A DNA stretch of 9,963 nt from Gammaproteobacteria bacterium. Lineage in GTDB: Bacteria > Pseudomonadota > Gammaproteobacteria > UBA9214. Positions within the stretch are counted from its first letter, which is position 1. Every line of letters starts with the position of its first letter. Shown piece after piece: positions 6,940-9,963 of this stretch. The stretch is from contig JAUVNM010000035.1 of assembly GCA_030599705.1 (NCBI GenBank), positions 1 to 9,963 on the forward strand, given 5' to 3'. The position numbers and the translations under genes were made by a program. The notes under the pieces are model-generated. The model was given only the letters and a program-made list of their open reading frames with translations, was not told where the DNA came from and searched no databases.

Positions 6940-7377
6940 ATGAAGGCACGAATCAAATGGCTGGAAGGGGCCGCGTTTGTCGGGGAATCGGGCAGTGGTC
7001 ACAGTGTGGTCATGGATGGACCACCCGACAGCGGGGGCCGGGATATGGGTATTCGTCCCATGGAGATGCTGCTGATCGGTATGGGCGGCTGCACGGCATT
7101 TGATGTCATGCTGATACTTGGGAAGGCGCGCCAGCCAGTGACCGACTGTGTGGTGGAAATAGATGCGCAGCGCGCCGGGCAGGTACCGAAGGTATTCACC
7201 CGCATCCATGTCCATTTCATCGTCAGCGGTGATGGTCTGTCTGACAAGCAGGTTGAACGGGCCATCCACCTGTCTGCCGAGAAGTACTGTTCCGCCTCGA
7301 TCATGCTCGGCAAGGCCGCCGAGATTACGCATGATTATGAAATTGTGCCGGTCGATACTGGCGCATCGACAGCATGA
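6940..7377 (+). CDS. OsmC/Ohr-family protein, YhfA-like
   Basis: Small OsmC-family protein. Family members such as OsmC and Ohr are thiol-dependent hydroperoxide reductases; the YhfA branch has no settled function that I know of. The 145-residue product shows MKARIKWLEG..FVGES.SGH at the start, MEMLL.GMGGC with Cys51, FTRIHVHFIVSG, and LSAEKYCS with Cys117, which are the two conserved cysteines of the fold, and ends ITHDYE. It matches E. coli YhfA closely in pattern, and yhfA is also next to crp in E. coli. A GGGGGA ribosome-binding site precedes ATG 6940. It is divergent from crp with a shared Crp site between them, and convergent with coq7 (25 bases between stops). Peroxidase activity is inferred from fold only. 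Confidence 0.92.
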   Translation: MKARIKWLEGAAFVGESGSGHSVVMDGPPDSGGRDMGIRPMEMLLIGMGGCTAFDVMLILGKARQPVTDCVVEIDAQRAGQVPKVFTRIHVHFIVSGDGLSDKQVERAIHLSAEKYCSASIMLGKAAEITHDYEIVPVDTGASTA

Positions 7378-7402
7378 CTGCACCCCGCTGCTGGCGAAAG
7401 AC

Positions 7403-8047
7403 TCAGATTCGGTAGGCAGTCGTGGTCATGACGCGGGACATCAGCGCCATGGCATTCTTTGCGGGTTCCGGCAGTTCTGCGCCGCCGCTGTTGATGGCGG
7501 TATCCCGGTGCCTTGCCTCGTCTGTTTTCATCTGCTCGAGAATGGCCCGGGACTTATGGTCATTTTCCGGCAGGCGCTGCAGGTGACCTTTCAGGTGCTT
7601 GACGACCTGGCGCTCTGTTTCTGCCAGGAATCCAAGGCTCCACTTGTCGCCCAGCAGCCCGGTTGCCGCGCCCAGCAGGAATGAGCCGGTATACCAGACC
7701 GGGTTCAGCAGGCTGGTGTGGCCGCCGAGTTCTCCGACGCGTTGCCGGCACCACACCAGGTGATCGTTTTCCTCGTCGGAAGCCTGCTGCATCTGGTCCC
7801 TGACTTTACGCTTCCGGGCGGTCAACGCCTGTCCCTGGTAGAGTGCCTGCGCGCACACCTCGCCGGCATGATTCACGCGCATCAGGCAGATGCTTTCCGC
7901 CTGGCTGGTTGCGGTGAAGGCGTCGTCATGCAGCGGTTCCGCCGGGTTGGACCGGTCAGATCCCGCGGGTTCTCCAAATATGGTGCGCACGGCCTGGTCA
8001 AGCTGTTCGATACAGCGATCGGTAACATTCCGGTTTCTCGTTTCCAT
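7403..8047 (-). CDS. coq7: Coq7-type demethoxyubiquinone hydroxylase
   Basis: Di-iron monooxygenase that adds the C6 hydroxyl in ubiquinone synthesis (demethoxyubiquinone to demethylubiquinone), membrane-associated and dependent on oxygen. It replaces UbiF in organisms lacking that flavoprotein. The 214-residue product carries the ferritin-like iron ligands: Glu63 in RVNHAGEVCAQALYQGQ, Glu93 and His96 in DEENDHL, Glu145 in AETERQV, and Glu177 and His180 in TDEARH. The C-terminus ends MTTTAYRI, as in pseudomonads. The first 45 residues or so are variable. ATG at 8047 is the natural start, although its ribosome-binding site is weak (TTGAG). Its presence implies aerobic respiration with ubiquinone. 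It is divergent from the ferredoxin gene, with 77 bases shared. Confidence 0.95.
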   Translation of the reverse strand: METRNRNVTDRCIEQLDQAVRTIFGEPAGSDRSNPAEPLHDDAFTATSQAESICLMRVNHAGEVCAQALYQGQALTARKRKVRDQMQQASDEENDHLVWCRQRVGELGGHTSLLNPVWYTGSFLLGAATGLLGDKWSLGFLAETERQVVKHLKGHLQRLPENDHKSRAILEQMKTDEARHRDTAINSGGAELPEPAKNAMALMSRVMTTTAYRI

Positions 8048-8124
8048 ATGCTCAAGATAGCATGTTGGCCGCAGGTCGTCCCGGGCCGCTGTTACCCGTA
8101 GCGGGGTTCTTGTATTGTTCGCGC

Positions 8125-8433
8125 ATGGCCTATTACCGTTATCACCTGTTTTTTTGTACCAATCTGCGGGAGGATGGCAGTGATTGCTGCCAGCGCTTCG
8201 ATGCGCAGCGCATGCGGGAGTATGCGAAGCAGCGCAGCAAGCAACTTGGAATCGCCGGGCGCAATGGCGTACGTATCAATACGGCGGGATGCCTTGATCG
8301 CTGCCAGGAAGGCCCGGTGCTGGTCGTGTACCCGGAAGGGGTCTGGTATACGTATATAGATCAGTCAGATGTAGATGAAATCATCGAGAAGCACCTGCTC
8401 AATGGCCAAATTGTCGAGCGCTTGCGCATCTAG
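8125..8433 (+). CDS. Thioredoxin-like [2Fe-2S] ferredoxin domain protein
   Basis: Small 102-residue protein of the thioredoxin-fold [2Fe-2S] ferredoxin type (COG3411-like). Candidate cluster ligands are Cys11 (FFCTNLRE), Cys21 or Cys22 (GSDCCQ), Cys56 and Cys60 (AGCLDRCQEGP); the C-x3-C before GP and the V-V-Y-P-E-G-V-W-Y sequence are typical of the group. The doubled Cys21-Cys22 leaves the second ligand ambiguous. ATG 8125 is chosen because MAYYRYHLFFC matches the family start; the open frame runs further upstream to 8062 but that part overlaps the coq7 leader and looks non-coding. No good ribosome-binding site is seen. The partner is unknown. Divergence from coq7 suggests, but does not show, a redox link. 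Confidence 0.88.
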   Translation: MAYYRYHLFFCTNLREDGSDCCQRFDAQRMREYAKQRSKQLGIAGRNGVRINTAGCLDRCQEGPVLVVYPEGVWYTYIDQSDVDEIIEKHLLNGQIVERLRI

Positions 8434-8563
8434 CCCTATCCGCTAATCAAAAATATTTCCCGGACAATCTGTTAGGTAATCCCTACTCTGTTGAAATAAT
8501 ACTAGTTATATCAAACTGATATGAATATTCTGTTTTTGTGTAAAAAGTAAATCATTCCGACGC
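8434..8563. other. AT-rich intergenic tract upstream of rplM
   Basis: Part of a 447-base gene-free stretch. This section is strikingly AT-rich against GC-rich surroundings, with A- and T-tracts (AAAAATATTT near 8449, TGTTTTTGTGTAAAAAG near 8531) and a short hairpin ATATCA-AAC-TGATAT around 8506-8522. No terminator for the ferredoxin gene is apparent. AT-rich sequence directly upstream of a -35 hexamer is what an UP element looks like, so it probably strengthens the promoter that follows. No coding frame is visible. Confidence 0.5.
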
Positions 8564-8592
8564 TTGACTTATCAGATAGTATATTAGAGAAT
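8564..8592 (+). promoter_or_regulatory. Candidate sigma-70 promoter upstream of the hairpin RNA
   Basis: TTGACT (8564-8569) matches the -35 consensus at five of six bases. A 17-base spacer is followed by GAGAAT (8587-8592), four of six for -10. A start near 8599 would place the first transcribed bases at the foot of the first hairpin. An overlapping TATATT at 8580-8585 is an alternative -10 without a good -35. Confidence 0.45.
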
Positions 8593-8598
8593 GCTAAC

Positions 8599-8703
8599 AC
8601 GCTGATTGGCTTGCCCCCCTATCTTCTTAGCCAGTCAGTGCTCCTCCACCTCCCCCCAAGGAGGTTTATCAAGCGCGGTGACTTTCACCGCGCTTTGTGT
8701 TTG
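8599..8703 (+). ncRNA. Candidate small RNA or leader with C-rich loops
   Basis: About 105 bases between a promoter candidate and a terminator-like hairpin, forming three successive stems. Stem 1 pairs 8600-8611 with 8629-8640 (12 pairs, two G-U) around a 17-base loop containing CCCCCC. An unpaired CTCCTCC follows. Stem 2 is ACCTCC-CCCCAA-GGAGGT (8648-8665). Stem 3 is AAGCGCGGTGA-CTT-TCACCGCGCTT (8671-8695), 11 perfect pairs, followed by TGTGTTTG. Two CCTCC copies are complementary to a Shine-Dalgarno core, the hallmark of C-rich-loop sRNAs in Xanthomonas and Rhodobacter. It could instead be the first part of an rplM leader. I recognise no known family. Confidence 0.42.
8671..8703 (+). terminator. 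Probable intrinsic terminator in the rplM upstream region
   Basis: A perfect 11-bp stem with a CTT loop (8671-8681 with 8685-8695), high in GC, followed by a broken T-rich tail TTTGTGTTTG. The tail is interrupted by two Gs, so termination may be partial. Read-through would extend into the structured block and rplM. Confidence 0.5.
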
Positions 8704-8704
8704 C

Positions 8705-8827
8705 CTACAGGGCGTAGGTACGTCGCGGGCGCATGGAGAAGGTGAGACCGGGAACCGGTCGAGAGACTGGCCTGGGCCATGTGCATGAGCGACGCGCCTG
8801 CAGGGCTGGTCTTGTAAGTTACCAGCC
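8705..8827 (+). ncRNA. Long-range RNA fold upstream of rplM
   Basis: The two ends of 8705-8803 pair stepwise: CTACAGG (8705-8711) with CCTGCAG (8797-8803) apart from one mismatch, CG with CG, GTCGC (8722-8726) with GCGAC (8789-8793), and CGCATGG (8730-8736) with CCATGTG (8777-8783, one G-U). An inner hairpin GACCGG-GAA-CCGGTC lies at 8746-8760. A separate stem GGCTGGT..ACCAGCC follows at 8804-8827. I recognise no riboswitch or known RNA family. It may be a leader for L13-mediated control or part of a longer RNA starting at 8599. The pairing is by eye, without energy calculation. Confidence 0.33.
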
Positions 8828-8840
8828 GCTTATGTAACAT
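8812..8840 (+). promoter_or_regulatory. Candidate rplM-proximal promoter
   Basis: TTGTAA (8812-8817), a 17-base spacer, then TAACAT (8835-8840). A start near 8847 would give a leader of about 34 bases ending in the rplM ribosome-binding site. It overlaps the hairpin at 8804-8827, so only one of the two readings may be functional. Confidence 0.38.
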
Positions 8841-8880
8841 CCCCGCTCTTGTTTTTAGGGCAGTATCCGGAGCGACTCTG

Positions 8881-9309
8881 ATGAGGACATATTCCGCAAA
8901 ACCGCACGCGGTGAACCACGACTGGTTCGTCGTTGATGCGACCGGTAAAACCCTGGGGCGTCTTGCTTCGGAAGTCGCACGCCGGCTGCGCGGGAAGCAC
9001 AAGCCGGAATATACGCCGCATGTCGATACCGGCGACTATATTATTGTTGTCAATGCCGACAAGGTTCAGGTGACCGGGAACAAGGCGACCGACAAGATGT
9101 ACCACCACCACACGGGTTATATTGGTAATCTGAAGTCCATCAATTTCGAGAAGCTGCAGGAAAGAAAGCCGGGACGGGTCATCGAACTGGCCGTCAAGGG
9201 CATGCTGCCTAAAAATACGCTGGGTCGTGCCATGTACCGCAAGCTCAAGGTCTATGCCGGGCCGCACCACCAGCATGCTGCCCAGCAACCCAGGACACTG
9301 GAAATCTAG
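8881..9309 (+). CDS. rplM: 50S ribosomal protein L13
   Basis: Early-assembling large-subunit protein that binds 23S rRNA. The 142-residue product has the same length as E. coli L13 and near-identical blocks: VVDATGKTLGRLA near the N-terminus, RRLRGKHKPEYTPHVDTGDYIIVVNADKV in the middle, VTGNK.TDK.Y.HHTG, VKGMLPKNTLGRAM, and KLKVYAGPHHQHAAQQP at the end. GGAG lies 8 bases before ATG 8881. rpsI follows after 62 bases, the conserved L13-S9 operon. In E. coli, L13 is reported to repress its own operon; the long structured region upstream here makes leader-mediated control plausible. Confidence 0.98.
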   Translation: MRTYSAKPHAVNHDWFVVDATGKTLGRLASEVARRLRGKHKPEYTPHVDTGDYIIVVNADKVQVTGNKATDKMYHHHTGYIGNLKSINFEKLQERKPGRVIELAVKGMLPKNTLGRAMYRKLKVYAGPHHQHAAQQPRTLEI

Positions 9310-9333
9310 GTGCGCAGCAGATTCAGAAAGCAA

Positions 9334-9354
9334 ACCGCCGGGCATACCGGTGGT
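9334..9354 (+). other. Hairpin in the rplM-rpsI intergenic leader
   Basis: ACCGCCGG (9334-9341) pairs with CCGGTGGT (9347-9354) around a GCATA loop: eight pairs including one G-U. It sits directly upstream of the AGGA ribosome-binding site of rpsI and has no T-run, so it is not a terminator. It could stabilise or process the mRNA or modulate S9 translation. Confidence 0.4.
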
Positions 9355-9371
9355 AACAGGAACAGCCAAAT

Positions 9372-9761
9372 ATGAGTGATATTTTCTACAGTACCGGACG
9401 CCGCAAGACTTCAACTGCGCGCGTTTTCCTGCGCAAGGGGAGCGGCGGCATCATTGTCAACAAGCGGCCGCTGGATCAGTATTTCGGCCGTGAAACGGCG
9501 CGCATGATTGTGCGTCAACCGCTGCAAACCACCAAAATGGCCGAAAGTTTTGATATTACCGTCACGGTAAAAGGCGGTGGCAACAGTGGCCAGGCCGGTG
9601 CGATCCGGCACGGGATCACCCGCGCCTTGATCGAGTATGACGGCGAGTTGCGCCCAACCCTGCGGCGCGCCGGTTTTGTCACCCGCGATGCCCGCCAGGT
9701 CGAACGCAAGAAGATCGGCCTTCACAAGGCCCGCCGCGCGCCACAATTCTCGAAGCGTTAA
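9372..9761 (+). CDS. rpsI: 30S ribosomal protein S9
   Basis: Small-subunit protein whose C-terminal tail reaches the P-site tRNA. The 129-residue product is one residue shorter than E. coli S9 and complete. It shows YSTGRRKTSTARVFL, the GSG.I.VN.RPLDQYFGR block, VKGGGNSGQAGAIRHGI, and the basic end RKKIGLHKARRAPQFSKR with the conserved terminal Ser-Lys-Arg. ATG 9372 is preceded by an AGGAACAG ribosome-binding site. It is cotranscribed with rplM. The stop codon is only 9 bases before a tRNA gene. Confidence 0.98.
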   Translation: MSDIFYSTGRRKTSTARVFLRKGSGGIIVNKRPLDQYFGRETARMIVRQPLQTTKMAESFDITVTVKGGGNSGQAGAIRHGITRALIEYDGELRPTLRRAGFVTRDARQVERKKIGLHKARRAPQFSKR

Positions 9762-9770
9762 TCCTTCTGT

Positions 9771-9844
9771 TGGCGGATCGTCTAACGGTAGGACAGAGGA
9801 CTCTGACTCCTCTAATCTAGGTTCGAATCCTAGTCCGCCAGCCA
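9771..9844 (+). tRNA. tRNA-Gln (anticodon CUG)
   Basis: A complete cloverleaf of 74 bases. The acceptor pairs TGGCGGA (9771-9777) with TCCGCCA (9834-9840), with discriminator G9841 and an encoded CCA (9842-9844). The D arm contains GTC..GGTAGGAC. The anticodon stem is GAGGA/TCCTC with loop CTCTGAC, giving anticodon CTG at 9803-9805, which reads CAG. The T arm is CTAGG-TTCGAAT-CCTAG. The TGG start is typical of bacterial tRNA-Gln. There is no room for a separate promoter after rpsI, so it is probably processed from the rplM-rpsI transcript. Confidence 0.96.
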
Positions 9845-9850
9845 TTAATG

Positions 9851-9876
9851 AAACCCGCCGTCAGGCGGGTTTTGTT
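9851..9876 (+). terminator. Intrinsic terminator after tRNA-Gln
   Basis: AAACCCGCC (9851-9859), loop GTCA, then GGCGGGTTT (9864-9872), followed by TGTT: nine paired bases with a GC core and a T-rich tail. It lies 7 bases after the tRNA CCA and would end the rplM-rpsI-tRNA transcript. Confidence 0.87.
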
Positions 9877-9930
9877 ATGGCGGACTGGTGCATGCCGGGA
9901 ACCAAGAAAAAACAGCCATTATCGGCGCAT

Positions 9931-9963
9931 CTCTGGATCCCGGCCTGCGCCGGGATGACGGTA
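9931..9963. repeat. Dispersed palindromic repeat at the window edge
   Basis: ATCCCGGC (9937-9944), loop CTGC, then GCCGGGAT (9949-9956), flanked by CTGG and GACGG and cut by the window end. The form CATCCCGGC..GCCGGGATCC resembles dispersed extragenic repeats common in proteobacteria, as I recall. It has no T-run suggesting a terminator in the plus direction. Confidence 0.55.

Noticed and set aside
8561..8586. IscR-type site overlapping the TTGACT promoter
   Set aside because: GACT and AGTAT words are present, but the spacing is off by one and several consensus positions fail.
8606..8788. A 60-codon plus-strand frame and an AAGGAGGT Shine-Dalgarno-like site at 8658-8665
   Set aside because: The GGAGGT is better explained as a hairpin arm, no start codon lies at proper spacing (GTG at 8678 is 12 bases away), and the frame runs through strong stems with unlikely composition.
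9878..9886. TGGCGGACT, a near copy of the tRNA-Gln 5' end and reverse complement of its 3' end, as an attachment site or tRNA remnant
   Set aside because: Only nine bases match, in the wrong orientation for a tRNA 3'-end attachment duplication, and there is no integrase or further tRNA similarity.

Overview
This window reads as a GC-rich chromosomal segment of a non-enteric gammaproteobacterium. The evidence is a Crp protein of the Pseudomonas Vfr type, a Coq7-type ubiquinone hydroxylase, and L13 and S9 proteins close to those of E. coli. The gene order trpG-trpD-trpC-crp(vfr)-osmC-coq7 recalls Pseudomonas aeruginosa, where rpe-gph-trpE and trpGDC-vfr are, from memory, separated by the pyocin cluster. 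Here the two blocks are contiguous. No phage genes, transposase genes or CRISPR arrays were seen. I cannot name a genus.

Layout: positions 1-420 hold no convincing gene. On the plus strand, rpe (421-1095), gph (1110-1790), trpE (1922-3412), trpG (3418-3996), trpD (4160-5176) and trpC (5363-6160) form a run that makes ribulose-5-phosphate epimerase, phosphoglycolate phosphatase and the first steps of tryptophan synthesis from chorismate. Two unrelated palindromic elements split the back half: a MITE-like element at 4019-4130 between trpG and trpD, and a 'CACAGAG' palindrome at 5217-5291 between trpD and trpC. crp (minus, 6177-6842) converges on trpC and diverges from an osmC/yhfA gene (6940-7377). 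The 97-bp space between crp and osmC holds a perfect TGTGA-N6-TCACA Crp site. coq7 (minus, 7403-8047) diverges from a small thioredoxin-like [2Fe-2S] ferredoxin (8125-8433).

The most interesting non-coding stretch is 8434-8880, upstream of rplM. An AT-rich tract leads into a candidate promoter (TTGACT-N17-GAGAAT). Three consecutive hairpins follow, with runs of C and CCTCC in loops or unpaired, and the last one is terminator-like. This is a good candidate for an undescribed small RNA or a ribosomal-protein leader. A second long-range RNA fold (8705-8803) and another hairpin come next, then a second promoter candidate close to rplM (8881-9309). rpsI (9372-9761) follows rplM, with tRNA-Gln(CUG) only 9 bases after its stop codon and a strong intrinsic terminator behind that. 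The window ends inside a dispersed palindromic repeat.

The coding content is ordinary housekeeping. What merits a second look is the RNA structure upstream of rplM, the Crp autoregulatory site, the palindromes inside the trp cluster and the tRNA fused to the S9 operon.
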